Assembly: GCA_037074765.1 (NCBI GenBank)
Contig: JBAMDO010000174.1
Coordinates: 1 to 64,000 of the forward strand
Reading direction: 5' to 3'
Source of the DNA: Mansonella perstans
Lineage: Eukaryota; Nematoda; Chromadorea; Rhabditida; Onchocercidae
Length of the DNA stretch: 64,000 bases
The notes under the pieces are model-generated. The model saw nothing but the letters and a program-made list of their open reading frames with translations. It did not search any database and was not told where the DNA came from. Below are positions 25,026 through 37,076 of this stretch, one piece after another; the first letter of the stretch is position 1, and every line of letters starts with the position of its first letter. The translations under genes were made by a program, and so were the position numbers.

Positions 25026-26837
25026 ATTAATTTGACAGATATTTAAATTAGCTAAAAGTATAATTAATTTTAATTAACGCTACTAAATTGCTTCGCCATT
25101 TATAATTTATAGCTACTGACAGACATTGACTGATTACATCAACTCATCAATTAATAATAATTTGTCAGCAATTAATGTTGCAAAATTTTTCAAAAATAAA
25201 ACTTTTCACATTTCATAAAATTTTTCTGAGGAAAAATTGCTTCAAAAAACAAAAAAAAAAAGGTGCAAGAATGTTATTTCTGAAAAAGTTTTAGGAGTAA
25301 TTTTGTAAAAATAAACCGGATTTGTGAAAATTATAATTTCATTCGAGCAATGTCGTCTTTTTTCAATTAGTTAGTTCTTTTTCTTTTTTTTTTTTTTTTT
25401 TTTTGTCAATGTCCTCAAAAAGAAAAAATTCAAAGGATTGGTATGTAGAAAAATGAAATCCAAACTATCGTTTTCCCATTTCCTTTTTTTTTTTTCTTCA
25501 CTTTTCTTTACAACTATTAATTTAAAAATAAATTTGATTGCTTACTTGTAGTCTGAATGAAATTTGTCCCATCCTGAAAATATATCGAATTTGTAAATTG
25601 CAATTAAAAAACTCTTACCACTGACCACTTGTTGACAATTTCTTCCTATTCAATAATTCTTTTTTTCTTACTTAATACCTAATACATGGATTTGGATAAG
25701 GAAATGACTGAGTAGTAATTTTCTAATGCTCTTTTTTAGAGGAATGATACAATGAATAGTTATCCGAGCTAAGGCTTAAAAAAAAAAAAAAAAAAAAATT
25801 GCAAACTTTTTCTTAACTTAAGTAATTTTTGCATCAGAATGGATACCTGATGGAGAAGTATAATTAAGGAATATAGTCTTACGATAATTACTACATATCT
25901 AATCTCTTTTTTTTTTTTAAACGATTGCTGCTAATGTCACTCAAGGCTTAGCTGAAAGAAGGTACAGTAATTTGCAAGCAATAATTCGTTTAATTCCTAT
26001 GCAAATTTCTCAAAGTATTTTGTAAAGCAATCATTTTGATTAAAAAATTGTAATTTGATTATAAGATTTAAAATATGAAGTAAAATGTTTGCAACAATTA
26101 GCAAGTCTGCTAATTAACAGACAGAGTTCGGAATTCAGATGTGAAAAGTGCCTAATTAATTGGAATTGGCCTAACTAGTAGGGATAGACTCGTTTTTTTT
26201 TTTAGGATAAGATTTTTTGATCTTTTTCTAATAAAATACATTTTTATTGATGTATTCATGCTGAATGAAATAAAATGATTAACAAAAAATTAATGCACAA
26301 AATTACCTTTGACAAATGCGCATTTGTCAAAGGCGCCATATTATCTTTCAGTTAGGATTAAATTGAGTTGAGAAGAACTATTTGTTTGTAACAAATTTCA
26401 AATAATTATTGAACTTTTCTCTTTCGAAGAATATCTTAAGTTTTTGTATGATTTAATTATAAATTGCAAGTTAATTGGAACTCAATTTTTACGCCCAATC
26501 AATCACTTTTTATTCAATTTGAAAATTAGTGCTGAAGAAAAATTTAAATTATTTTCAGAACAGATCCATTTTAATTTGTCTTACAACTATTTCTATATAT
26601 GCTACTACATCTCCTCTCTCCTATTGCTTTTTTATCCTTTTTCTCCCTCTCCCTCCCTCTCTCTTTCCTCACTTTTTTTTTGAATCCTCAAAAATTTTCT
26701 TTTTTACTTACAATTAATATTTCAAAATTTTGAAAAATTTATTTTTATCTTGAGATGAAATTTTATCAGATTGGAAATTGAGTAAAATTAAAATGATGTG
26801 AGAATATCATTGAATCAAGAATTGATGCATTTGCTAT

Positions 26838-27030
26838 CAGTGATCGAAATTTCGGTGATCGTTGTCACCAAATTATCGAAGTTTCGGTGATCGTTGTCAC
26901 CAAATGATCGAAGTTTCGGGATCGTTGTCACCAAATGATCGAAGTTTCGGTAATCGTTGCCACCAAATGATCGAAATCACAAATCGTCGCAGCGTAAATA
27001 ATCAAAGTCCCGGTGATCGTTATCACCAGA
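26838..27030. repeat. Minisatellite, unit ~31-32 bp
   Basis: Five to six tandem units of 'aaatgatcgaagtttcggt' plus 'gatcgttgtcacc'. The central copies are nearly identical and the right-hand ones decay. Each unit carries two GATC motifs and is markedly richer in GC than its surroundings. The plus frame 26862-27059 follows the repeat and is not called as a gene. Confidence 0.93.
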
Positions 27031-28052
27031 GAATTGCTGATTTCGGTGAAAGCAAATGATCGGCATAATTGAAATTTATGTGAGAAATGATAAAAAATAT
27101 GATAGAAATAATAGAAATTAAGATAATTCTATTTTAGCAACTTTTTCAAAAATATACAACAAGCTTTCATTGTTCCTCTCTCTCTCTCTCTCTATTTCTT
27201 CCTATCCCAATTTCAAAACAACCCACGCAATTTGCAAATTTTCTACTAATCTTTGATTTACTTTTGATCATTTTTCTGCGGTTTTTTTTTAATTTGCTTC
27301 TTGAAATAAGTAAAATATTTGTGTTTACATTCACTTTTCAAGGATTTCTTGAATTGTTACAGGGATTTTTCTTTTTCTTATTCTTGCAAATATTAATTGC
27401 TACGAGAGAGAGAGAGAGAGAGTTTTGTGAGGGAGAAGGGAAGTGGAAAGCAAAATATTATCAGAAGTTTAATCGCATCAGTGTGACTCTCAAAAAATCA
27501 ATGAAGCAATAAATTGTACTTCTTTTAGAACCTTGAAATAACGAGAAGAAGACATAGGAATATTTGAAAACTATTGCTGCGAAATACTCGGAGAATTTTG
27601 GTGACAATTAGTAAACATTTATCGATTCATTTGCTCTTAACATTCTAATGAATGAAAGGAAAGTTTAAAATGCTCTAATTTAATTAGCGTCTTTTTTTTT
27701 GTTCCCTCAACAAAGGTTATAATTATATGATTATTAAAATTGATGAAAGTAGAAAAGTATTGGATGAGAATATTTCACCACCAGTAATCCTAATAAGTAA
27801 TCGATAAGTAAGCAGTTTTCATTAAAATAATACTAAGTTTTCATTCCAATTATAAAAATTTTCATTGATAATTATTGTCTAAAATTTTTTAAAATGTTTT
27901 TTATTTTTCATCTTATAACCATCTAAGTGAAAAAAATTATATACAGCCATTTTGATCAATTAATTAATTTTCATGATTAAATTTCTTCAAACTTTTCCAG
28001 TTTTAAAATTACAATCTCGCATTTCAATTTCTAATTGAATTATTAATTACTA

Positions 28053-28307
28053 CTACGACTTGTTATGGTGTATTTTCATGAATTTATTCTTTTGATTTTC
28101 TTCTGGAAGTATCATCAGTGCACTTAATAGATGGTATCGGATACCAATTATGTTAGCGTACCATATGATCCATCCTGAAATATTTCTGGAATCGACAACA
28201 ATAATCAAAGATTTCTTCAAAATTGCAAAAAAAAGGATGAATGAATGAGTTTGAAGAGCTATTGTGACACTGTTGACAATATCACAGACTTGTTTGTAAA
28301 GTGCCAT
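28053..28307 (-). CDS. Candidate small gene or exons, unknown
   Basis: An ATG-started 84-codon minus frame (MALYKQVCDIVNS...) runs to a TAG at 28053. An internal ATTTCAG at about 28178 resembles a splice acceptor. A second minus frame from about 28372 (RKIPAECLVQNSATNSAIID) overlaps it and looks equally codon-like, so exon structure cannot be decided. No domain or family is recognised. Confidence 0.28.
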   Translation of the reverse strand: MALYKQVCDIVNSVTIALQTHSFILFFAILKKSLIIVVDSRNISGWIIWYANIIGIRYHLLSALMILPEENQKNKFMKIHHNKS

Positions 28308-29174
28308 GGTCGATCAATGATCGCACTATTGGTGGCGGAATTTTGCACTAAACATTCAGCAGGAATTTTGCGCTAAATTGTGCGATGATAATTGAACAAT
28401 TAATTGATATTGTAACAAATGTTATTTCAATTAGTTATACATTTTAAATTTTAAACATTTGTGCAAATCAATTTTGATTGTAACACCATTGAAAATAGCA
28501 AAACAACAATTACATTCATTTACGTACCTTTACGCAATTTTGTACGTTATACAAACCTAAAAAAACAACCATCTAAAGTGAACACTTCGATTAGAATTAA
28601 ATTTATTTTCGTAGTGTATTTTTGGCCATTTAAAAAAATAAACTAGGCAAAGGAAAAATGAGCCTTTATTCTTCATCATAGCTATTAAATACTTTTCCAT
28701 TTGCATGCCTTAAGCCTTCAGTTGTTCTGTTTTCTGAATTTTCTTAAAAATATCACAAGATCGATATATTCTTACTTTTTTTTTCTGATTAGCACAGATG
28801 TTGTTTTTTTGAATCTTATATTTGATATTAAAGCGTAAAGTTCTTATTTTTAGAAGTGACACTTCTATAACAATTAATGATCAGAAGTGTTTATTTTTTT
28901 GACATTACGCTAAATCTAAAATGTCACATTTGAAAATGAATTTACTTTTTGTTGAATTCAAAATTTATCAAATGAAATTTGAGCAACAAAAATCGCTCGT
29001 TTACTTACCTTATATTTTGTAAAATAATTGATTTTTTTCATTTACCGATTTATCCGATCAACTTTTAAACTATCATATAATCATCTGGACTCGATCAATC
29101 ATTCGATTGCTTACTAGTATCATTGTAATATGCAAAAATTTGTGATATGAATAACGAAAAGTTGACATGATCGT
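28308..29174. other. Spacer without a clear gene
   Basis: AT-rich. A 29-nt minus segment near 28528-28556 is bracketed by a good acceptor (TTTTTTTAG) and donor (AAAG|GTACGT) and could be a micro-exon. Otherwise I see nothing. Confidence 0.4.
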
Positions 29175-30071
29175 ATGACATTATTTTTCTACGAATCTAT
29201 GCTAACGAATGGTTGTGTGGATGTGTGTTTTGTTTTATTGAAGAAAATGCCACGAAAAGTTTCATCAAAATTTGAAACTAATGCAACCGAAGGTATTGAA
29301 GGAAACGATTTAATTACGGGAATTTCGACTCCACAAGAGAAATTGAACAATTATCAAACGAAGGATAATAATGACAATATGAAGGACAACAAACAATTGC
29401 CGTTACATGATCGCCGTAGACAATCGTTTTTTTTCAACGATGATATAATTGGCCAAAAATATGTGGAAAGCGCAAAACTTCCCGCACTCAAACATATCCA
29501 TGGGACAAAAATTACATGGAAAAAAACTCAAAATGTCGTCGAGTTGCCAATTCTTGGACATTTTCGCACTTATGGAAAACGTGTAGAACGATCACGTCCA
29601 AATCCATGGCGTCGACATGGTGCTTTGATGAAAATTTGTGAAATTGGTGGTTGGATTACTAAAATTGAGAAACAACCGATAAGTCGTCGTGAACGAAAGT
29701 ATTTTTACATCAAACCAGGTAGCAAACCATGCAATCCACCATTACGACCACAAATCAGTATCCGGAATAGTAAATTTCTTCCACCATCATCAATCAGTAT
29801 TAAACCGACGACAAAAAATCGAAACGTCGAAGAATTAACATATATGGCAGCTATCCATATTCAAGAGGCAATTCAAAATTCTGCAGCAGCCTTTTTGGAA
29901 TCACATCAAAAAGGAACAGGAAGTCAAGATGGCATTAATCATGATTACCATTCAACTGGAAAAAACAATTCTGAAGAGAATTCCTCTACACAAGGCTTAT
30001 CTGATCGATCTATGCTTGCAGTGGAAGGCAAAAATTCTCGACCATTGATTTTATTTGATCGAAAATCATGA
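29175..30071 (+). CDS. Single-exon basic protein of unknown function
   Basis: An uninterrupted 298-codon frame, by far the longest in the window. The ATG at 29247 (context AAAATG, giving MPRKVSSKFE and 274 residues) is a better start than the one at 29175, whose 24 extra residues are hydrophobic and atypical. The protein is hydrophilic and basic. The N-terminal quarter is Asn/Asp/Lys-rich, the middle (about residues 95-190 of the long form) has dense Arg/Lys/Trp (RSRPNPWRRHGALMK, GGWITKIEKQP, RRERKYFYIKPG) and is the likely conserved part, and the C-terminus is Ser/Asn/His-rich. No membrane segment, signal peptide or known domain is visible. Lack of introns is unusual beside its neighbours and could mean a retrocopy, but no poly-A tail or duplication is evident. 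AATAAA motifs follow near 30250 and 30400. Confidence 0.78.
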   Translation: MTLFFYESMLTNGCVDVCFVLLKKMPRKVSSKFETNATEGIEGNDLITGISTPQEKLNNYQTKDNNDNMKDNKQLPLHDRRRQSFFFNDDIIGQKYVESAKLPALKHIHGTKITWKKTQNVVELPILGHFRTYGKRVERSRPNPWRRHGALMKICEIGGWITKIEKQPISRRERKYFYIKPGSKPCNPPLRPQISIRNSKFLPPSSISIKPTTKNRNVEELTYMAAIHIQEAIQNSAAAFLESHQKGTGSQDGINHDYHSTGKNNSEENSSTQGLSDRSMLAVEGKNSRPLILFDRKS

Positions 30072-31488
30072 TGATTCTGTTAAAAGTCTGCTTCCAATAT
30101 TTTCATTAAACTACAACAATTATGATTTCTTCGTAGAAAAAAAATCTTCGATGCATTTACTGTAAGGCAAAAAGTTTTTGTGGAAAATACGCCAATAGTA
30201 AAGTATTTAGTTCAAATCCCGATAACAAAATTTTGTTTAAAATTAATAATAAATATAAATGCTAGAGAAAAGTTGAAATATTTCACAAGTCAATGCACTT
30301 AAAGATATTTCGATCTTTGATGACAATCTCTGATATTGAATGTCCCTAACAATAATAACAGTGGACATGTTGCCCAATCGCCTTGTTTCATGAAAATGAA
30401 TAAACATATGATAAAACGAACCATACTGTTAATAATTTTTTTTAGCAAGGAATTAATTTATATTAATTAGCAAAATTTATACTTTATCTTTCCAATTAAG
30501 ATGAAAGAAGTGCCAAGTAATTTTTCCTCATTTGATTTTTGCTTTTCTAATTAATTTTTATTTTTCTAATTATGAAGGAAGAAGTGCTAAGCATATTTAC
30601 TTATTTGACTAAACAGTTAACTTATAAATTTAGTTTGAAACAACTAATTGATTTTAAATTTGTATTATAATGTTACTTTCTTATCTCATGATTGATTCTA
30701 CTTGAGACGAGTGTAAGTGAATACAGAGCAAATTAAAAATGGTTCAAAATTGTAAAATGTTGAAATTCACTGCGACCATCATAGATGATCGTCTCGGATT
30801 ACGTATTTTCATTCTGGTTCATAATCTATTACGCTGAAAGCTAAGGAAAGATCATCTGGCTAGAAATGATATTAATGATAAAATTTGTTGCCGGTTTTTA
30901 AAATTCGAAAGCTATTCGATATAACTGCTCGACAGTTGTTCCATATTTTGAACTTTATAAAATTGTTAATTTTTTTTTTTGCTTACAATTAATTTCTACA
31001 AAAAATTACAAATTCTATCAAATATACTCTTACCAAAATAAAATTCAAAATAGACAAGAACAAATTCTAAATATATGGGATATGCCGGAAATTTATGATA
31101 TTGTCTAGAAACTTGAAGGATTTTGAATATTTGCAAACAAAAATCATTTTGCAGCAGCAATTTAAAAACAAGCCAGGATAAAGTTTATTCAAAAATATTC
31201 GGCTTTACAAAATGACGATGTTGTAAATCTAGAAGTAGCAAAGTAATAAAGCCATTCATATTTAATTAAGAAAATGCAATTAGAGTATATAAACTTTTAA
31301 TTCACCCAAATGTTTGATAAGAATTGTGTTTCCTAAGCTTAATTTTAGGTTCACTGAGAAGAGGTGATATTAAAAGTAGAATGAATGAACTTTCCTGAAA
31401 TTGTTCAAAAATAATTTTAGACCAAAAATCAAAATTGTCTGATTTCCTGATCAATAATAATAAATTCCTAATCAATAATAAATTCATT
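30072..31488. other. Intergenic spacer
   Basis: 3' flanks of the plus-strand orphan gene and the minus-strand kinase gene, which converge here. I see no exon. The minus frame 31302-31499 overlaps the kinase stop and has no splice support. Confidence 0.6.
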
Positions 31489-34400
31489 TCAAAAGCCAAA
31501 TAATCCTTTAATTTTTGATAGTTTAAAAAAGCTACTACTACTGTCTGATCGAATGGTAGAAACTTTTGAATTCAATTCCTGAAATGTTGGACGATTTTTT
31601 GGATCATATTCTAAGCATTTAAACATTATTTGTTGCATCATTAATGGCATACCAGGTGGACTATTTATTTTCACCTGAAAATTTTTGGAGATTAATTTCA
31701 ATTTAATTTAATCAATGAATTCTCCAACTTTTTTTTTTGTCAATTTGAATTTATTATCAGGATTATCAAATTAACCCTGTTATTTATGGTATCAAAAATC
31801 AATTCAAATAATTTATTCCGTAAAAAAAAAATCCGGTAAAAATAGATTAATTTTTTTTTACTCGTTGCTCAATGACAGCTCGTCGTAATTCCTTGTTATC
31901 CGGAATTTCTGCATACGGTTCCTGACCATTTGAATATATTTCCCACATCGTTACACCGAAACTCCAAACATCAGTTTTTGATGAAAAACATCCATGTTTC
32001 AGTGTTTCTGGTGCTAACCACCTCAAAATTTTACGCGATTTAATTCATATTAAATCGGTTTTCAAGTTTACATTGTCTGAATGTCTGAATGAGAGGCAAT
32101 GAAAATTCACTTCCAGTTTTTTTTTTTTTTTTGATATTTCCCAGTTCTGCCAATTTGGCATAATGGAAGCTTCAGATGTAATCACTAACCGAACAGGTAC
32201 ATTCTTCATATGCTTTTCACGATATTCGATTCCAAACAATGATAATCCAAAATCACTTAATTTCACCTCATCATCTGCAGTCAGTAAACAATTTCGTGCA
32301 GCAATATCTCGATGAATAATCTGTACTGTTTCAAGATATGTCAAACCGGAAATCGCTCCAGCGCAATATCGTAACTTATCCGTATCCGTTGGCTATAAAA
32401 AAAAATTAAAATATGAAAAAAAAATGAGCCAAAAAACTTCCATGATGTATTATGCAATCGTTTCATTGATACGAAAAAATTTTTTCATTTTCAAATTTCA
32501 AAAATTTAAAACTTCGAAAAATGTTTCACCGGTTCCTTGATATTCTGTACACGAGCAAGAAGTGATCCACCACTAGCAAGCTCCATAACGATCATGATCG
32601 GATCTTTTAAGGTTGCTACGCCGTAAAATTTGATGATATTTGGATGGCTTAGTTTAAGCATCAAGTTTGCTTCACGAAGAAATTTAATTCTCTCATCTTT
32701 GTTAATACTTCCGGAATGAAGTGTTTTGATTGCTACTGGTATTTGACCACGAAATACACCGAGATTAAGCGTTCCTTCCCAAACATTACCAAATGCTCCT
32801 TCACCCAATTTTTTACTTCGTTCAATCTGTAAAATTTAAAAAAAAAAAGGTAGGAAACTTTGCGAATAAATTACAAATTGAATATAAAGAAATTCTGCAA
32901 AAAATAAATGGAATGAAGGGATGATATTTTTAGAAAGAAATGAAAGGGTGATATTTTTCAGGAAATTTCCCATCTCATATAAGATGAAATCCTTATACCT
33001 AAATCCGGAAATCTTCTCTAAAGTAACTTGAATGCTAACCTGTTCATGAGCAAGTTCCCAGTCACTTCTTGCAATTCCTTTTACGATACGTACATTTTCA
33101 TCATTTAACGGTATCTTCAAACGACTGTGATATGCGATTAAATCGGAAATTGTCGTGAATGCATACATGTAAATGTAATATAAATGCCTCTGGAAGAAGC
33201 TCAAAGTGCGTTGGTTACGTTTTTTACGTGTTCTTTACGTGTATGTTCTTTACGTAAAAGAAAATTGTTATGAATTTCACTGAAAAACTACCTACCGTAC
33301 GGGTCTTTCTGATGATAAAATTTATCATTGTATTTGAATTTTCCGGAATAACACTGATAACATATTGCATTTCACCCTCGATTTCCGCTCGTCGTACCAG
33401 AAAATCACCCGGATTTACAAGTAATGGTTTGCATTCATCAGTTGACAACAAACCATGATAAAATGGCTCATCCTCTACTTGTTGAGCTGTTCCACAAGCT
33501 TCGTCATGACTTATCTGGATAAAAAAAAAGATAAAATCCTGAACTGATCAGTTTTTACAATGAGTTTAATTTGTTTGTTCTTTTTCCTTCTTTTACCATT
33601 AAGTCCACAGTGTTGCTAACCTGAGTGAGTTTTCTAGAAGGTAACGAAGACTTTGATTGTGCTGGTTCGGTCATTGATTTCGAATAATGCTTAAATTTTA
33701 TCAAATTTATAAAATGAAAAAAAAAAATTAAATGTTTTGTAAAAAAAAAAGCATAGTAAGTAAAATAAATATGTGTAAAAATAATAATTATAATTTTTCA
33801 AATTCCATAATTCCTATAAAACTTTTCAGTATTTCATATTTCAATATGAAATAATTTCTTTACAACTGAATTTTTTCTTTTCTTTCCACTTTATTTGCCA
33901 ATTTATTTCGAAACATTTTGATAATTATCATTTATTGTTTTAAAATAAGCAAATACCGCCGATATTGAAGATCGAGAAGATTTCAGCGTTGACGCAGATG
34001 GCGCATGTCCTAGAAATTTTCCAAATTGGAATAATTTCAGTACAATGCATTGTCAAATTTAATTACCATAGCGAATTATAATTGTTTAATGCGACAATTT
34101 ATATTAATTACTACAGATGTAGTAATTAATATAAATTAATTAATTTGTTTAACAAAAATTTACCGCCACTTCGCGTTGAAGATCTTCTACGAATGAGCAA
34201 TTTCTTTGCTGAAAGAAATTCCGCGAGTGAAACAATTTTGTCTGTTCTTTAAGTTTTTTAAATTTTGATTGAATTTCTTTTTTTTTTTTTTTTAGGACAA
34301 TCCAATAATTTATCGTTCTGTTATCTTTTTGTTAGCTACAACAGAATTTTACATTTGGGATGTAATGATACTGATCTTGCTGTTGATTGTGATCCTGATC

Positions 34401-34521
34401 TTGTTCCTGGTCGTGCTCCTGATCCATCAGTGGGAATTTGTGGTGTTTGTGAAGATTCATTGTTAGGTATTTGGGCATTATCTGATGTAGGAGTTGAAGT
34501 GATAGTCATTTCGATGACCAT
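31489..34521 (-). CDS. SH2-domain non-receptor tyrosine kinase, Fer/Fps-like
   Basis: Ten exons with matching phases: 34521-34353, 34208-34164, 34009-33957, 33689-33621, 33514-33296, 33189-33040, 32826-32530, 32392-32190, 32021-31862, 31674-31489 (TGA). They give 516 residues. Residues 1-112 are a Ser/Thr/Arg-rich low-complexity tail. The SH2 domain (about 129-225) has FYHGLL and GDFLVR with its phosphotyrosine-binding Arg153. The kinase domain (about 236-500) keeps every catalytic landmark: GEGAFGNV (243-250), VAIK Lys269, helix-C Glu287, HRDIAARN (361-368), DFG (381-383) and WLAPE (403-407), so it should be active. It has no F-BAR domain, matching the large nematode-specific set of short SH2-kinases related to Fer (in C. 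elegans many are sperm- or germline-expressed). The acceptor at 32022 (TTTTGAG) is unusual, yet the frame demands it. An in-frame stop lies just before the start ATG. Confidence 0.94.
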
Positions 34522-36734
34522 TCATAAAACTCGTGTGACACTCTACAACTTCGCTCGTATCAAATTTGGTTGAATTATTGCAAAAATTAACTAACAATGA
34601 TTGTGATGTATTTTGTTGCTGCTATTTTATTCATGAAATTAATTAAAATTTACATTTTATGCAAATTTAATCAGTTAGGACAAGAAGTTGAGTAGTCAAG
34701 AATGAGGCATTGTAATTGTTGGAGCTCTGAATTTAGTAACAAATTTACAACGAAGCTAAACAATAAATTTTTTAATTGGTTTAATTGGTGTTGAAAACTT
34801 TCCGGCAAGATAATTTTACGGAAAACATCGAATGGATCTCATTACAAAATTCTTCCGCGAAATTCGCAAGTACTTTTTCGACTGATCCCATAAATGTAAT
34901 GGAAAAATATCGAGCATTCAAGCTTTTTTTGTATAATTAAAATCTCTTTTGCATCTCTCGTTATCTCTCAATTGAAAAATTATCTATCACTCCATTGACC
35001 ACTTTAATTTTGACTTTTCAATTTTTTTCCTCGCAAAATTTGAAAATAATTCAGTCACTATTTTAAACAATTTATTGCTCAGTGCATTGACAACATTCTG
35101 ATTGTTTTGATGCTGATGATGATAATGATAGTGATCAAATTGTGGTTTTAGTGGTGGCGCTAATGATTAGCAAATGCTTTCATTTAACTTTTCATGTATT
35201 TTAATTTCAAAAAAAAAAATTCATTTAAATTAATTATTAAAAAAAAATTTGCTAAAATATCGATCGATTAATGCTTTTCAATTTAAAAATTTTCAGCTCA
35301 ATTGTTTGTTTTATTTTCAAAAAAAAATTTCATTTGTTCAATTCGAACAAAAAGAAAAAACAATTGAAAAAAAAAGCAAAATTTTCGTTGTTATTTTGTT
35401 AAGAACAATACGATGAAAAATGCTTGTAGTACTGTGATAATCACCAAATTTCCCCTGAGATTTGCCACAAATTATTCCTGTCCAATCAATCGATATTGAT
35501 CATATTTCTGTCCACTTAACCGATGTATAGGCTACAGTAAAGTATTGTGAAATGAAAGCTAATGACACTCAGACTCGAACTCGAATTCGAACTCAGACTC
35601 AGACTCGAATTCGAGCTCAGACTAGGACTCGAATTCGAACCCAGACTCGGACTCGAATTCGAACTCAGACTCGGACTCGAATTCGAATTCAAATTCATGT
35701 GAACTGATAGATTGTACGGTTATTAATAGATTGTACGATTGTACGATTGTTACTAATGTATGGTTATGGTGAATTAAATAAACGTATTTGCATGTGTTGA
35801 ATTTTTAATTGAAATTTTAATTGGTAAAACTGATTGAAATGTGATGAGAATTTAAAAACTCTTTTTTCTTAGCATTATATAGTGAAAGATTAATTGCTTT
35901 GGTTATTCATTGCCTTACTAATTTGATTTCATTTCAAATGAATTTAATTGCAATGAAATGAAATTCTCTCTCTCTCTCTTTCTTTCACCCTCTCTTCCTC
36001 TCTTTCCCTTTTTCTCCCTCTCTAGTTTTATCAACAATGAAGTAAGATTCCCTATCTAACTCTCTCTCCCTCTCTTTACTTTTTTCTCTCTCTTTGATTT
36101 TATCAATTTTATCATGTTCTCCTACTTGGGAAGTAGGTGAAAAAAAAGAAAATAGTATTATTTCTCGTGGAGAGACGGAGAAAGGCAGATATTTTAGAGG
36201 AGTGTGTATTAGAAGAGAAAGAGGAGATTATAGTATTTTGTCCTGTGGTAGTTGCACTTTTATGAGTGAGAAGTAATTTTGATTTGAGAATGAGCGGGTC
36301 ATTTTTTGGATATGCTGGGGGCAATGTTTTCATGAAACTTCCAGAAAGGTCACGTTAGTAGTACGTGGACAAAATCACGCTAGTAATTATTCTCATTTAG
36401 CTTTGCGTCTTTTTATACTTCTATCTATTAACACGGACACGTCATTTTGCGCATGCGAGTAACGTGCGAGTATGTGTTAATAACGTATATGAGTTAAGCG
36501 TGAAATATGAGTTATGAGTTTTATGAATTAAAAAAATTAATATGAGTTAATTATTGTTACAGAAGAAAGATCCTAGAAGAGAGGTTGTTCATAAAACAGT
36601 GGTGAAGAAGAGAAGTATTGATACTTCAAAATTTCTTCCAATTATTCAAATTCTTTTATCATTTTATGAATTAAACAATTCAAGCAATATAAGTAAACTA
36701 TTCAGGAACGGTGGGCTATGTTCTGCCCGCTGAA
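34522..36734. other. Intergenic region between divergent kinase and transporter genes
   Basis: Likely holds the promoters of both the kinase (-) and the SLC17A9-like gene (+). Visible features are a 36-bp minisatellite (35565-35695), CT-rich tracts (35960-36090) and a moderately GC-richer stretch with 'cgcatgcg' near 36440-36480. No exon is convincing. Confidence 0.5.
35565..35695. repeat. 36-bp minisatellite, 'gactcgaattcgaactca'
   Basis: Three to four tandem units made of two related 18-mers (gactcgaattcgaactca / gactcgga). Each unit contains the palindrome TTCGAA or GAATTC. The multiple-of-three length keeps a minus frame of SSNSSPSL repeats open (35698-35516), which is unlikely to be a gene. 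Confidence 0.92.
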
Positions 36735-36738
36735 ATGA
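36718..36738 (+). promoter_or_regulatory. Six-codon upstream ORF overlapping the transporter start
   Basis: ATG at 36718 opens six codons and stops with a TGA at 36736-36738, so stop and main start share ATGA (main ATG 36735). An acceptor-like TTCAG ends at 36705. If the 5' end of the mRNA is created by trans-splicing there, both ATGs would be in the leader. Confidence 0.5.
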
Positions 36739-36964
36739 AACTATTGCATCAAGATATCGAAAGTCATCTTATCAGTTGTAATAAATTATGGAGCAGGTTT
36801 GATTCATATTAATTCTTCTCTTATCACTTTTTAACTAAATTATTGTACGGTTAGAATTATCTCATTGATGATAAAGTATAATCTTTCATGTGCATAGTTA
36901 GGCAACAAATGATAATAATAATAATAATCATAATAATAGTAACAATAATAATAATAATAATAAC

Positions 36965-37008
<44 letters not shown>

Positions 37009-37042
37009 TAATAATCACGATAATAATCATAATAATAGTAAC

Positions 37043-37076
<34 letters not shown>

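Larger units (their letters stand above)
23601..28052. other. Repeat-rich region without a recognisable gene
   Basis: It contains a CT-rich tract (24530-24705), an A-rich ~57-bp repeat (24860-25025), many poly-T runs, a minisatellite (26838-27030) and a GA tract near 27405. Open frames here are explained by simple sequence or lack splice support. Confidence 0.55.

Noticed and set aside
26838..27030. CRISPR-like direct repeats
   Set aside because: Units are contiguous with no unique spacers, they decay at one end, and the window is eukaryotic. It is a minisatellite.
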